Source: Herminiimonas sp.
GTDB lineage: Bacteria; Pseudomonadota; Gammaproteobacteria; Burkholderiales; Burkholderiaceae
DNA length: 34,198 nt
Assembly: GCA_014377155.1 (NCBI GenBank)
Contig: JACMQD010000136.1
Coordinates: forward strand, 1 to 34,198
Reading direction: 5' to 3'
Part shown: piece by piece, positions 17,850 through 26,312 of the stretch
Numbering within the stretch: the first letter of the stretch is position 1
Layout: every line of letters begins with the position of its first letter
Program-made: the position numbers and the translations under genes
The notes under the pieces: model-generated
What the model was told of the DNA's origin: nothing
Databases searched by the model: none
Seen by the model: the letters and a program-made list of their open reading frames with translations, nothing else

Positions 17850-20138
17850 ATGACTACTGCACCCCTGATTTTACCAACCGCAAAATATGCGATGTCTCCT
17901 GAGTGGCAAAACGCCATCGCGTCCGTCGTGGCCGCTGGCGAAACCTTGCTTGCGCATCTTGAAATTGATCTCGATGCCCGCCTGCATTTTGCTGCGAGCC
18001 TCATCGTGGTTACGAACAGAAAAATACTTTACAAGACCCAAGGCGATTCCCTCTGGCAGGAATGGCTGTATCGACATGACTTGCGAATGGTCCACCACGA
18101 TCACGCAGGGGTAGGGACACTCGAGCTCCATGATGCCACATGTCGCCTCGCCTCCTGGCGCTACACACTAGGCCACAATCCCGATGCACTGCGTCTGATT
18201 GCGCAGTTCGAACAGCACAGCAACGCGGCTGTAACCGGCCAAACGGTCGATGAGCCGGTCGAATCGATTTGCCCGAGCTGCCGCGCGGTGCTCGAGCCAG
18301 GACAGGAAGAATGCGACATCTGCACGCCAGAGGCGCAAACGCCGTCACCGACCTGGACCCTGTTTCGCCTATGGCGCTTTGCCAAGCCCTATAACGGACA
18401 GTTGCTCGCCGGCTTCCTGCTGACGCTGGCATCGACTGCGGCTACTTTGGTGCCCCCATACCTGACGATGCCGCTGATGGACAATGTGCTGATCCCGTAT
18501 CAGAACGGCGCACCCATCGATGTCGGACTGGTCACGCTGTACCTGAGCGGCCTATTCGCATCGGCACTGCTGGCATGGTTACTCGGCTGGGCACGCACGT
18601 ACATTCTGGCGCTGGTGAGCGAACGTATCGGCGCTGACCTGCGCACGACGACCTATGAGCATCTGCTGCGGCTGTCGCTCGAATATTTTGGCGGGAAGCG
18701 TACCGGTGACCTGATGACACGCATCGGTTCCGAAACCGATCGCATCTGTGTTTTCCTGTCGCTGCACCTGCTTGATTTCGCCACCGACGTGCTGATGATT
18801 TTCATGACGGCGGCAATCCTGATTTCCATTAATCCTTGGCTGGCGCTGGTGACACTTCTGCCTTTGCCCTTTATTGCCTGGATGATACACGTGGTGCGCG
18901 ACAAGCTGAAGTTCGGCTTTGAAAAGATCGATCGGATCTGGTCCGAAGTAACCAATGTGCTGGCCGATACGATTCCCGGCATACGAGTCGTTAAGGCGTT
19001 TGCCCAAGAGAAACGCGAAGCGGCGCGTTTTCGTGAAGCCAATGACCATAACCTGGCAATCAACGACCGCGTCAACAAGATCTGGTCACTATTTTCGCCG
19101 ACTGTCGGTTTTCTGACCGAGATCGGCTTGCTGGTGGTGTGGGCAGTCGGTATTTGGCAGGTGTCGCGCGGCTTGATCACGGTCGGTGTGCTGACGGCTT
19201 TCCTGGCCTATATCACGCGTTTCTATACCCGCCTCGATTCGATGAGCCGGATCGTCTCGGTTACGCAAAAAGCCGCTGCCGGCGCCAAGCGGATTTTCGA
19301 TATCCTGGACCATGTCTCAAGCGTGCCGGAATCAAACAACCCCGTGCATCTCGATAAGGTCGAAGGTCGGATCGATATCAACAACATCGGTTTTAGGTAT
19401 GGCAACCGGGCCGTCATCCGCGGCGTCGACCTGCACATCAAACCCGGCGAAATGATCGGACTAGTCGGTCATAGCGGCTCCGGAAAAAGTACGCTGGTCA
19501 ACCTGATCTGCCGCTTCTACGACGTATCTGATGGGGCGATCCTGATCGATGGGGTTGATATACGTTCACTGCCGATTGCAGAATACCGGCGCATCATCGG
19601 CCTGGTACTGCAGGAACCTTTCTTGTTCTTCGGCACCATCGCCGACAATATCGCCTATGGCAAACCGGGTGCAAGCCGCAACGACATCATCACGGCGGCA
19701 CGCGCGGCGCATGCGCATGAGTTCATCCTGCGCCTGCCGCACGGCTATGATTCGATGGTTGGTGAGCGGGGCCAAACCCTGTCAGGCGGCGAGCGCCAGC
19801 GCATTTCGATTGCCCGCGCGCTCTTAATCGATCCGCATATCCTGATTTTGGACGAAGCGACGTCATCGGTCGACACCACCACCGAACGCGAAATCCAGAA
19901 GGCACTCGACAATCTGGTGCGCGGCCGCACCACGATTGCTATCGCGCATCGACTCTCGACACTGCGCAAGGCGGATCGTTTGGTGGTGCTCGACCGCGGC
20001 CGCATCGTCGAAGTCGGCAAGCATGAAGAATTGCTGGCGCACGAAGGCGCTTATTTCAGACTCTACCAGGCCCAACTGCGCCAGAATGAAAAGGACCTCG
20101 ATTTGATCCACGACGAAACCGATGAGTCGATCGCATGA
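17850..20138 (+). CDS. cyanophycin-associated ABC exporter-type protein (fused membrane and ATPase domains)
   Basis: The ATG at 17850 gives 762 residues; the frame is open from a TTG at 17757, but that stretch looks non-conserved, and neither start has a clear ribosome site. Residues 15-135 form an extra N-terminal domain of unknown fold. A zinc-ribbon-like motif CPSCRAVLEPGQEECDIC (Cys 141, 144, 155, 158) follows. Then come a six-helix exporter membrane domain (about 175-470) and an ATPase with GHSGSGKST, the signature LSGGERQR and Walker B ILILDEATSSVD. The family is known next to cphA genes in betaproteobacteria, and the stop overlaps the DUF1854 gene by 4 bp. The substrate is unknown; export of a peptide or of cyanophycin-derived material is only a guess. 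Confidence 0.92.
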   Translation: MTTAPLILPTAKYAMSPEWQNAIASVVAAGETLLAHLEIDLDARLHFAASLIVVTNRKILYKTQGDSLWQEWLYRHDLRMVHHDHAGVGTLELHDATCRLASWRYTLGHNPDALRLIAQFEQHSNAAVTGQTVDEPVESICPSCRAVLEPGQEECDICTPEAQTPSPTWTLFRLWRFAKPYNGQLLAGFLLTLASTAATLVPPYLTMPLMDNVLIPYQNGAPIDVGLVTLYLSGLFASALLAWLLGWARTYILALVSERIGADLRTTTYEHLLRLSLEYFGGKRTGDLMTRIGSETDRICVFLSLHLLDFATDVLMIFMTAAILISINPWLALVTLLPLPFIAWMIHVVRDKLKFGFEKIDRIWSEVTNVLADTIPGIRVVKAFAQEKREAARFREANDHNLAINDRVNKIWSLFSPTVGFLTEIGLLVVWAVGIWQVSRGLITVGVLTAFLAYITRFYTRLDSMSRIVSVTQKAAAGAKRIFDILDHVSSVPESNNPVHLDKVEGRIDINNIGFRYGNRAVIRGVDLHIKPGEMIGLVGHSGSGKSTLVNLICRFYDVSDGAILIDGVDIRSLPIAEYRRIIGLVLQEPFLFFGTIADNIAYGKPGASRNDIITAARAAHAHEFILRLPHGYDSMVGERGQTLSGGERQRISIARALLIDPHILILDEATSSVDTTTEREIQKALDNLVRGRTTIAIAHRLSTLRKADRLVVLDRGRIVEVGKHEELLAHEGAYFRLYQAQLRQNEKDLDLIHDETDESIA

Positions 20139-20602
20139 TGGACTTTTCACTCTCACGCAACGCGTTCGGCCGGTTGGTATTTTCCGAGGCCGACGGGAGC
20201 AACATGCATGAAGGCGTGGTCCCGGTGCGCGCATTTCCGATCGGGGCGCCGCAGACCGGTATTGCCATTGTCGACGCCGAAGGACACGAACTGGCATGGA
20301 TAGAAGAACTGGCCGATCTAGCGCCGCCCGTGAGACATCTGCTGGAAGAAGAATTGTCCAACCGGGAATTCCTGCCCGAAATTAGCCGGATCAATAGCGT
20401 TTCTACCTTCGCGGCGCCCAGTACCTGGTCGGTAGAAACGGATCGCGGAACAGCGACGCTTGTCTTGAAAGGCGAAGAAGACATTCGTCGTATCGCGCAT
20501 TCAACGCTGATCATCGCCGACAATCACGGCGTGCAATTTCTGGTTCGTGACATGCAGTCGCTGGACAAGGCCAGCCGAAAACTGCTAGACCGATTTTTAT
20601 AA
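20135..20602 (+). CDS. DUF1854 family protein associated with cyanophycin metabolism
   Basis: The product has 155 residues. Its ATG overlaps the stop of the ABC gene (ATGA), so the two are translationally coupled. The sequence has the DUF1854 features 'GVVPVRAFPIGAPQTGIAIVDAEGHELAWIEEL', a helical 'VRHLLEEELSNREFLPEI' segment and 'TWSVETDRG' followed by 'FLVRDMQSLDKASRKLLDRFL'. No signal peptide or membrane segment is visible, so it should be cytoplasmic. Its function is not known. The tight coupling to the exporter and the constant presence beside cphA suggest a regulatory or substrate-presenting role. Confidence 0.9.
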   Translation: MMDFSLSRNAFGRLVFSEADGSNMHEGVVPVRAFPIGAPQTGIAIVDAEGHELAWIEELADLAPPVRHLLEEELSNREFLPEISRINSVSTFAAPSTWSVETDRGTATLVLKGEEDIRRIAHSTLIIADNHGVQFLVRDMQSLDKASRKLLDRFL

Positions 20603-20617
20603 TTTGGGAGAGAACCG

Positions 20618-20926
20618 ATGCTTGAATTGAGACCGTCTTGCGAACATTGCGACAAAACCTTGCCAGCGCAGTCCGCAGACGCAATGATCTGTAGTTTCGA
20701 ATGTACTTTTTGCAGTGATTGCGTGCGGGACGTTTTGCGTAACGTCTGTCCGAACTGCGGCGGCGGTTTTTGCCCACGCCCGATACGGCCAGGGCACTAC
20801 TTGCGAAATGGCGATCAGGTCGGAAAACATCCGGCCAGCGTGAAAAGAATCTACAAGCCGGTCGATCCACACAAGCACCGGGCATTTTCTGAGGGCATAC
20901 GAAACGTGTTACTCGAAAACAGATAA
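20618..20926 (+). CDS. DUF1272 zinc-ribbon-like protein
   Basis: The product has 102 residues, with GGGAG about 8 nt before the ATG. It starts 'MLELRPSCEHCDKTLP', then 'MICSFECTFCSDCVRDVLRNVCPNCGGGFCPRPIRP'. The four Cys pairs are the hallmark of DUF1272, presumably binding two zinc ions. The C-terminal 40 residues vary in the family. It begins 15 bp after the DUF1854 gene and is probably part of the same operon, ending at the shared terminator. Its role is unknown. Confidence 0.9.
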   Translation: MLELRPSCEHCDKTLPAQSADAMICSFECTFCSDCVRDVLRNVCPNCGGGFCPRPIRPGHYLRNGDQVGKHPASVKRIYKPVDPHKHRAFSEGIRNVLLENR

Positions 20927-20953
20927 GAACGTCTGGCAAAGTATTCAGACATG

Positions 20954-20982
20954 AAAAAAGGCCGAACATCTCGGCCTTTTTT
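20954..20982. terminator. bidirectional terminator between the DUF1272 and phasin genes
   Basis: A6-GGCCGA, a 5-nt loop, then TCGGCC-T6. It serves the plus-strand cyanophycin-linked operon and the convergent phasin gene. Confidence 0.93.
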
Positions 20983-21005
20983 CATCACTTCAACGTATCT
21001 TGGAC

Positions 21006-21572
21006 TTACTTGTTATTAGCGCGACCGACTGTTTTTTCGGTGACGTCACTGAATTGCTTTACCGCCGTTGCAACATTATTGTCGAGGGTTTCGACCGCCT
21101 GCTTGGTGGACTTGGTGAACTGCTCGTAGCTGGCATTGGCGTTACCGAAAATCGACTTCATCATGCCAACGATCTGCTCCGAACCAGCCGGCGCATTGCT
21201 GGCAAGGTCTTCCATCATTGCGACGATCTTGCGCTTACTTTCTGCCATCTGCTCTTCTGCAGCTTTCGAAAACTCGGATTGCGTGCTGCTGGCAATAGCC
21301 GCCAACTGACGACCGTAGGCAGTGACTTTTTCTGCGTTAGGCTGCGCCTGCGCTGCTGTCAGCGACATGAATTCCTGAGGATCTTTGACAGTCAGTAACT
21401 GCTTCGCGTTGGTGCTTGTTTCTTCGAGCGAGGCTTTTGCGACACTCAGGTTCAGGTCCACTACCTTGCTGAGGCTCTCGAATGCTTTGGCTGTAAGTGC
21501 GTTCATTACCGCGAGTTGCGCTTCGAAGTGGGTTTTGGTAGCGGCGGAAAATTGTTCTGGGATTGAAAACAT
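21006..21572 (-). CDS. phaP: phasin (PHA granule-associated protein)
   Basis: The product has 188 residues; AGGAG 7 nt before the ATG fixes the start. It begins 'MFSIPEQFSAATKTHFEAQLAVMNALTAKAFESLSKVVDLNLSVAKASLEE' (TIGR01841-type phasin) and continues with amphipathic helices and 'YGRQLAAIASSTQSEFSKAAEEQ'. There is no cysteine and no signal peptide. Phasins coat polyhydroxyalkanoate granules in the cytoplasm and control their number and size. The gene is monocistronic. Its promoter lies between two copies of a dyad that fits the operator of PhaR, the repressor released from DNA when granules form. Confidence 0.94.
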   Translation of the reverse strand: MFSIPEQFSAATKTHFEAQLAVMNALTAKAFESLSKVVDLNLSVAKASLEETSTNAKQLLTVKDPQEFMSLTAAQAQPNAEKVTAYGRQLAAIASSTQSEFSKAAEEQMAESKRKIVAMMEDLASNAPAGSEQIVGMMKSIFGNANASYEQFTKSTKQAVETLDNNVATAVKQFSDVTEKTVGRANNK

Positions 21573-21623
21573 GGTGGGCTCCTAAAATTAATAATGACAT
21601 GAATGAATCAGTGGCAGCATTTA

Positions 21624-21639
21624 TTGTGCGCCGCAACAA
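21624..21639. promoter_or_regulatory. PhaR-type operator copy 1 (overlapping the transcription start)
   Basis: TTG-TGCGCCGCA-ACAA; the core 21627-21635 is a near-perfect dyad (TGCG C CGCA). Its position at the expected start of transcription suits repression. A second copy of the core lies 56 bp away. Confidence 0.55.
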
Positions 21640-21644
21640 AACCC

Positions 21645-21672
21645 ATTTTAAACCTTCCTGGAGTGATGTCAA
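21645..21672 (-). promoter_or_regulatory. phasin gene promoter
   Basis: On the minus strand TTGACA (21667-21672) and TAAAAT (21645-21650) are separated by 16 bp. The -35 box is a perfect consensus match. Transcription should start near 21638, within the second operator copy. Confidence 0.75.
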
Positions 21673-21680
21673 GGCTTTTT

Positions 21681-21695
21681 TGTGCGCCGCACCAA
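21681..21695. promoter_or_regulatory. PhaR-type operator copy 2 (just upstream of the -35 box)
   Basis: The same core TGCGCCGCA occurs at 21683-21691, in the same orientation as copy 1 and 56 bp from it, which places both on roughly the same DNA face. Confidence 0.55.
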
Positions 21696-21847
21696 ATGTT
21701 CTTTTATACTTAAATGGCGCATGCACGGGGCGAGCGCAATAGTCGCTGAGACAAGGCTAAGTTGCCTTGACGCGGGACAACAAAGCGATGTTATTTTATT
21801 ACGATAAAAGGACTGGCGAAAGCGGCGTGGTCTAAGCTCAGGTTGCT

Positions 21848-22345
21848 TCAGGTTACGAATCGTCCACCATGAAAAATCAGGGCCGGCTTGGCATGCACTT
21901 CACAGCGCTCCACTTCACCGACGAAGATGACGTGATCGCCTTCCGGATAGCGACTGCGATTGTGGCATTCGAACCAGGCGGCCGCACCGGCGAGAATCGG
22001 CAAGCCGGTTCGGGATAACGCAAATTCCACGCCCTCAAAGCGATTTTCGATCTTGCGTGAAAAGCGCTCGGCCAGATGCGCCTGATCTGCTGCAAGCACA
22101 TTGATGACGTAATGCGAATTGCCGGTAAAAACCGGCAAGCTGCTCGCGGCCAGACCCAGGCTCCACAACACCAGCGGTGGATCGAGCGAAACCGAATTGA
22201 AGGAGCTGGCTGTCAGCCCGAGAAAGCTGCCGTCGGCAAGCTTGGTCGTGATGATTGTCACACCGGTGGCGAACTGCGATAGCGCATTGCGAAAATGCGG
22301 CGTGTCGAATCCGGGCGACTTAGCGCGCGGGGAACGTGTATGCAT
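21848..22345 (-). CDS. flavin reductase family protein (FMN-binding split barrel)
   Basis: The product has 165 residues from the ATG at 22345; another ATG at 22375 would add 10, and neither has a strong ribosome site. The sequence 'FRNALSQFATGVTIITTKLADGSFLGLTASSFNSVSLDPPLVLWSL' is the FMN/NADH-binding start of the HpaC/Fre-like flavin reductases. Later it has 'FTGNSHYVINVLAADQAHLAERFS' and 'GDHVIFVGEVERCEV', with His and Glu typical of the family. It reduces free FMN or FAD with NAD(P)H, often for a partner monooxygenase. No partner oxygenase gene is adjacent. It lies 74 bp downstream of the HTH regulator on the same strand and may be cotranscribed with it. Confidence 0.9.
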   Translation of the reverse strand: MHTRSPRAKSPGFDTPHFRNALSQFATGVTIITTKLADGSFLGLTASSFNSVSLDPPLVLWSLGLAASSLPVFTGNSHYVINVLAADQAHLAERFSRKIENRFEGVEFALSRTGLPILAGAAAWFECHNRSRYPEGDHVIFVGEVERCEVHAKPALIFHGGRFVT

Positions 22346-22419
22346 TACAGGCCCGAATGAAGAGAATGCGATCATTATGCCGAAAAAGCCATTTGTTTGA
22401 CGGCCATGCTTTCAAGCGA

Positions 22420-23187
22420 CTATTTTCTGCCCGCGATCGTCTGCGCGATTTTCTCCTTTCGCACCAACGCCTTGAAAGCTTTCGGCATCCAAGGACGTGC
22501 TGCAATCAGAAAGCTGATCGGATGCTTTTCGTGGAACGGCAGTTTCACTTCTTCTTGATGAAGTTGAGAAAATTCGCGCGCAACCTGCTTCAACCTGCTC
22601 AGCAGGGCAGCGACCGACTGATTCGACAACATGACATTGATCAGTTGCATGAGCTCATCGTCGCCGTCGAAGCGCGACTCCAGATAATCACTCGAGGCCA
22701 GTGCGCGAAACTGAGTCTGGATCGGTCCGTTCGGAATCCAGCGGAAGGTCCGCGAGATCAGCAATTTGACGCGGTTGTTCGGTTGCAGTTCGATGAAGCC
22801 GATCTTGTCGAGGCGCACCAGATACTTGATGGCTTCGGCTTCCGAAATCTGGTAAACATTGACGATCTGCCCGATGGCGATCAGGTTCAGCACCGACACC
22901 GCCATGATGAACATCTTGGTGTCGCCGATAATTTCCTGTTCTTGTGCATAAGTCAATTGCGAAATCAATTTGGACTCGTCGTGCGCAATGCTGGCGATAT
23001 CGCGAAAATCGATATCGGTTGCGGTCAGGATTTCGTCGAGCCGCTGCAATGTGAAATTCTTTTGTGAAAACATGCGCTTGACGCTGGCTTCAGACATGTT
23101 GATGCGCTGTGCAAGATCCGCGTAGGTAATGCCGCGTGCCTTTAGCGCGCGTTTGAGTGAATCCACGATCGAGGTCGCTTGCAACAT
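22420..23187 (-). CDS. helix-turn-helix (XRE/Cro-CI type) transcriptional regulator
   Basis: The product has 255 residues. The start at 23187 has AAGG 7 nt upstream and is followed at once by the conserved helix-turn-helix; the frame extends upstream to 23337, but that part overlaps the msrA promoter and looks non-coding. The HTH is at about residues 8-60 ('LKARGITYADLAQRINMSEASVKRMFSQKNFTLQRLDEI'). The C-terminal two thirds are mostly helical with a winged-helix look ('YQISEAEAIKYLVRLDKIGFIELQPNNRVKLLISR') and no recognised ligand domain. It is transcribed divergently from msrA, 164 bp apart, which makes msrA a candidate target; that is inference. Confidence 0.85.
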   Translation of the reverse strand: MLQATSIVDSLKRALKARGITYADLAQRINMSEASVKRMFSQKNFTLQRLDEILTATDIDFRDIASIAHDESKLISQLTYAQEQEIIGDTKMFIMAVSVLNLIAIGQIVNVYQISEAEAIKYLVRLDKIGFIELQPNNRVKLLISRTFRWIPNGPIQTQFRALASSDYLESRFDGDDELMQLINVMLSNQSVAALLSRLKQVAREFSQLHQEEVKLPFHEKHPISFLIAARPWMPKAFKALVRKEKIAQTIAGRK

Positions 23188-23351
23188 GATGGCCTTTCCG
23201 TTCGGATATGATTGACGAAAATGATACACCAGCCGACAGGGGGAAACGCGCGAAAAAGCGGCAGCAACCACCGTCCGATCCCGATGATAGGGTAGTGCAT
23301 CCGGGCGCTTTTTCCTATAAAGTCGAAACCAACGCAACGACGGAGTAGATC

Positions 23352-23885
23352 ATGGCAATTGAAACAGCAACGCTGGGCGGCGGATGCTTCTGGTGTACCG
23401 AGGCGGTCTATCAGGAGCTTGCAGGTATCGAAGCTGTCGAATCGGGCTACACCGGAGGACAAGTCGCAAATCCGAGTTACGAGCAAATTTGCGAAGGCAC
23501 GACAGGCCATGCGGAAGTGGCGCGCCTTGCATTCGACCCGGCGGTGATTAGCTATCGCGACATTCTGGAAATTTTCTTTACCGTCCACGACCCGACCACG
23601 CTCAATCGCCAGGGCAACGACGCCGGTACCCAATACAGGTCCGTCATTTACTACCACTCGCCTGAACAGAAGGAGACCGCACGTCAGGTGATTGCCGAAA
23701 TGGCAAACGTGTGGGACGCCCCCATCGTCACCGAATTAAGCCCTGTCGAGACGTATTACAAGGCAGAGGATTACCACCAGAACTATTTCCGGCAAAATCC
23801 GCTGCAAGGCTACTGTGCCTTCATCGTCGCGCCGAAAGTAGCGAAGGTCAGGAAAACATTTGCGCAAAAGCTGAAGCAGGCCTGA
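23352..23885 (+). CDS. msrA: peptide-methionine (S)-S-oxide reductase MsrA
   Basis: The product has 177 residues; GGAG precedes the ATG by 8 nt. It repairs methionine-S-sulfoxide in proteins and free form. The catalytic motif GCFWC is at residues 11-15 with the nucleophile Cys12, followed by 'TEAVYQELAGIEAVESGYTGG' and 'GHAEVARLAFDP'. 'YHQNYFRQNPLQGYC' near the C terminus carries a resolving Cys. There is no MsrB domain and no signal peptide, so it is cytoplasmic. It is divergent from the HTH regulator. Confidence 0.96.
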   Translation: MAIETATLGGGCFWCTEAVYQELAGIEAVESGYTGGQVANPSYEQICEGTTGHAEVARLAFDPAVISYRDILEIFFTVHDPTTLNRQGNDAGTQYRSVIYYHSPEQKETARQVIAEMANVWDAPIVTELSPVETYYKAEDYHQNYFRQNPLQGYCAFIVAPKVAKVRKTFAQKLKQA

Positions 23886-23922
23886 TCGGCGCTACTTAGC
23901 AGCGACGCCCGGTCTGCATGGC

Positions 23923-24558
23923 TCAAGGCTGCAAACGCTCGCGTTGCCAGTCCCCCTCGGCCGCCCGACGGTAAGCGATCCGGTCATGCAGGCGTGAACG
24001 CCGGCCCTGCCAGAACTCGACGTAGTCCGGCACTATGCGGTAGCCGCCCCAGTGTTCGGGACGACGCGGCGCTTCGCCGTAACGCTGTTCGGCATCCTCG
24101 AACGCCCTCTCGAGCAATTCGCGTCCGGCTATCGGCTGGCTCTGGGCCGAGGCAATGGCGCCGAGCCGGCTCTTCAAAGGACGGCTGTCGAAATACCGGT
24201 CGCTCTCTTCGGCAGCAACGCGTTCGACGCGACCCTCGATACGTACCTGCCGCTCCAGTTCCACCCAGTGAAACAGCAACGCGGCGTACGGGTTCTGCAT
24301 CAGCTCCGCCCCCTTGCGGCTGGCGTAGTTGGTGTACCACGTAAAGCCGCGCTGATCGAAGTCCTTGATCAGTACGATGCGCGACGACGGCCGGCCATCG
24401 GCACCGACCGTGGCGAGGCTCATTGCATTCGGTTCCGGAACCTGTGCTCCGAGCGCTTGAGCGAACCAGTCTGAAAACTGGACCAGCGGATCGGCATCCA
24501 CCTCATTTTCCGACAGGCTGGCGTGGCTGTAATCCTTGCGAAGGTCTGCAATCGACAT
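23923..24558 (-). CDS. pdxH: pyridoxamine 5'-phosphate oxidase
   Basis: The product has 211 residues; AAGGA 6 nt before the ATG supports the start, and longer versions of the frame run into the upstream gene. PdxH oxidises pyridoxine or pyridoxamine phosphate to pyridoxal phosphate with FMN and oxygen. The N-terminal '[25 protein letters not shown]' is typical. FMN-binding segments are '[22 protein letters not shown]' and '[20 protein letters not shown]'. The C-terminal '[28 protein letters not shown]' and final 'WQRERLQP' are diagnostic. It begins 8 bp after the hemerythrin-like gene, so both are in one operon. Confidence 0.96.
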   Translation of the reverse strand: MSIADLRKDYSHASLSENEVDADPLVQFSDWFAQALGAQVPEPNAMSLATVGADGRPSSRIVLIKDFDQRGFTWYTNYASRKGAELMQNPYAALLFHWVELERQVRIEGRVERVAAEESDRYFDSRPLKSRLGAIASAQSQPIAGRELLERAFEDAEQRYGEAPRRPEHWGGYRIVPDYVEFWQGRRSRLHDRIAYRRAAEGDWQRERLQP

Positions 24559-24566
24559 AGGGTTCC

Positions 24567-25103
24567 TTATGAAGCGATGCCGCGACGCGCGCGCATCGCG
24601 TTGCCTAGCGCCGCCATTTGCGTATCGCTGAAAATGCGCTTGGCCATCGGCGCGACGCTGCCTTCTTCCTTTTCCATATGACTGGCATAGAGCACTGTAA
24701 ATTCGCTGACGCAGGCGTCGTCCAGCATAGCAGCGCTGCCAGCGGCAATCGATGCGAGTTGTGGCGCCAGGGCCTGCCATGTCGCATCCATTTGCACATG
24801 TTCGGCCAGAATCTGTGGCATCAGATCAGTGAGCACGGCGGCGTCCTGATCGACAGCCGTGGCTTTTAGCATGGGTAACAGATCATGCTCTTCGTCCTGG
24901 TGATGATTTGGCGCTGCATTGTTAAAATATTTCAGCACTGCAGCGGCACTTTTACGGGCGTCGTCGTCGGCACCGTGCTGCGGCAGGTGATCCGACAGCT
25001 TTCGAAGCGTGGCCAACTGTTTGCGAATGCGATCGTGGCAGTGCTTGAGGACTGCAATGGGCTGATCGAAATCAGGCGCGGTATCGAAAAGTGGCTCGCT
25101 CAT
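24567..25103 (-). CDS. hemerythrin-like HHE-domain protein
   Basis: The product has 178 residues, starting at 25103 with CGGAAAA upstream. The metal-binding pattern is '[10 protein letters not shown]' (first His), '[13 protein letters not shown]', 'EHVQMDATW' and '[15 protein letters not shown]'. These are the His and Glu ligands of a di-iron four-helix bundle. Proteins of this family bind oxygen or NO, or handle iron; the exact role here is not known. It is cytoplasmic. It is the first gene of an operon with pdxH and divergent from tcdA. Confidence 0.92.
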   Translation of the reverse strand: MSEPLFDTAPDFDQPIAVLKHCHDRIRKQLATLRKLSDHLPQHGADDDARKSAAAVLKYFNNAAPNHHQDEEHDLLPMLKATAVDQDAAVLTDLMPQILAEHVQMDATWQALAPQLASIAAGSAAMLDDACVSEFTVLYASHMEKEEGSVAPMAKRIFSDTQMAALGNAMRARRGIAS

Positions 25104-25221
25104 GTTTTTTCCGTGATGTTGGGGCTGGCTGCAAGAATACCGCGAATCCGCCGTATGACGCAGATATCCTGACATGCCGCCGCCGCAATACCTTCTGAAA
25201 GCGATCCGTTAAAATAGCGCC

Positions 25222-26055
25222 ATGAGCCCTCTATCGACTTTATCTGCCGAAACACCACATGACAACATCGACTTCGACCGCCGCTTCGGTGGCATCGCAC
25301 GACTTTACGGATCAGCTGCGCTGGCAAGATTTCGCAGCGCCCATGTCTGCGTGATCGGCGTCGGTGGCGTCGGCTCGTGGGTGGTCGAAGCGCTAGCGCG
25401 CAGTGCGATCGGCAACATCACCATGATTGACCTCGACAATCTCGCCGAGTCCAACGTCAATCGCCAGATTCATGCGTTAACCGATACGCTCGGCATGGCG
25501 AAAGTGACGGCGCTGGCGCAGCGTATCATGCAGATCAATCCGTTTTGCAAGGTAACCGAAATCGAGGAATTCATCAGCGCCGACAATCTCGATGAGATGC
25601 TCGGTGCGCGCCACTTCGACTATGTTGTCGATGCGATCGATAACGTACGCGCCAAGACGGCGCTGATTGCCTATTGCCGCAGCCACAAGATCAAGCTGAT
25701 CACTATCGGCGGCGCCGGTGGCCAGGTCGACCCGACCAAGATCGAGGTGCGCGACCTGTGCCGCACCGAGCAGGAGCCGTTGCTGGCGAAGGTACGCAAG
25801 CGCTTGCGATCGCAGCACGGTTTCCCGCGCGGGACCAAGAACAAGTTCGGCATCGATGCGGTGTTTTCGACCGAGCCGTTGCGTTTGCCGGAAACCGGGG
25901 AAACCTCCGAAATGGATGGCGACGACGAGCAGGAAGGCGTCACCGGCCTGAACTGCGCAGGCTTCGGATCGGCGATGGTAGTAACGGCATCCTTCGGTCT
26001 GGTGGCAGCGGCACAAGTGCTGCGCAAACTCGCAGCCGAGGATACCGATTCCTGA
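25222..26055 (+). CDS. tcdA: tRNA threonylcarbamoyladenosine dehydratase (TcdA/CsdL)
   Basis: The product has 277 residues. It is an E1-like enzyme that uses ATP to cyclise t6A at position 37 of tRNA into ct6A. The nucleotide-binding motif GVGGVGS is at residues 46-52, followed by 'MIDLDNLAESNVNRQIHAL', the family's D and R-binding stretch. 'RDLCRTEQEPLLAKVRKRLR' and 'VTGLNCAGFGSAMVVTASFGLVAAAQVLRKL' are typical of TcdA and separate it from ThiF and MoeB. No zinc Cys pairs are present, as expected. It is divergent from the hemerythrin-pdxH operon. A diverged copy of its 3' end occurs about 3 kb downstream (29087-29316). Confidence 0.95.
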   Translation: MSPLSTLSAETPHDNIDFDRRFGGIARLYGSAALARFRSAHVCVIGVGGVGSWVVEALARSAIGNITMIDLDNLAESNVNRQIHALTDTLGMAKVTALAQRIMQINPFCKVTEIEEFISADNLDEMLGARHFDYVVDAIDNVRAKTALIAYCRSHKIKLITIGGAGGQVDPTKIEVRDLCRTEQEPLLAKVRKRLRSQHGFPRGTKNKFGIDAVFSTEPLRLPETGETSEMDGDDEQEGVTGLNCAGFGSAMVVTASFGLVAAAQVLRKLAAEDTDS

Positions 26056-26312
26056 ATTTGTTCACTACCGAGCGAGTGCTATCGTCGCTGCCGTGCGCTG
26101 ATAGCGCTGACCTCGTTCCGGCAGCTTCCGAGACCCCTGTCGAAATCGTACCGATCGGACAGGTGGCACGCGACCTGGCGGCAGCACGGACCGCAATGGG
26201 CGCCGCCCTACAACCTGCTGGCACGGCAGGTTGAAAGATCACTGGCCTTCCTACCGATGCCGCCATTTTCCGACCTTTAGCAGTGCGCGCGCAGGTGCGT
26301 TAGATCACCCGA
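26056..26312. other. 257-bp intergenic region between tcdA and the first effector-like gene
   Basis: Both flanking genes end here. A hairpin AACCTGC/GCAGGTT lies at about 26212-26232 but has no T tract on either strand. No gene is seen. Confidence 0.4.

Noticed and set aside
21752..21769. CAAGGC/GCCTTG hairpin after the flavin reductase gene
   Set aside because: No T tract follows on either strand, so it is not a convincing terminator.
23188..23337. 50-residue N-terminal extension of the HTH regulator
   Set aside because: It covers the divergent msrA promoter region, lacks conservation-like features, and the ATG at 23187 has a proper ribosome site directly before the HTH.
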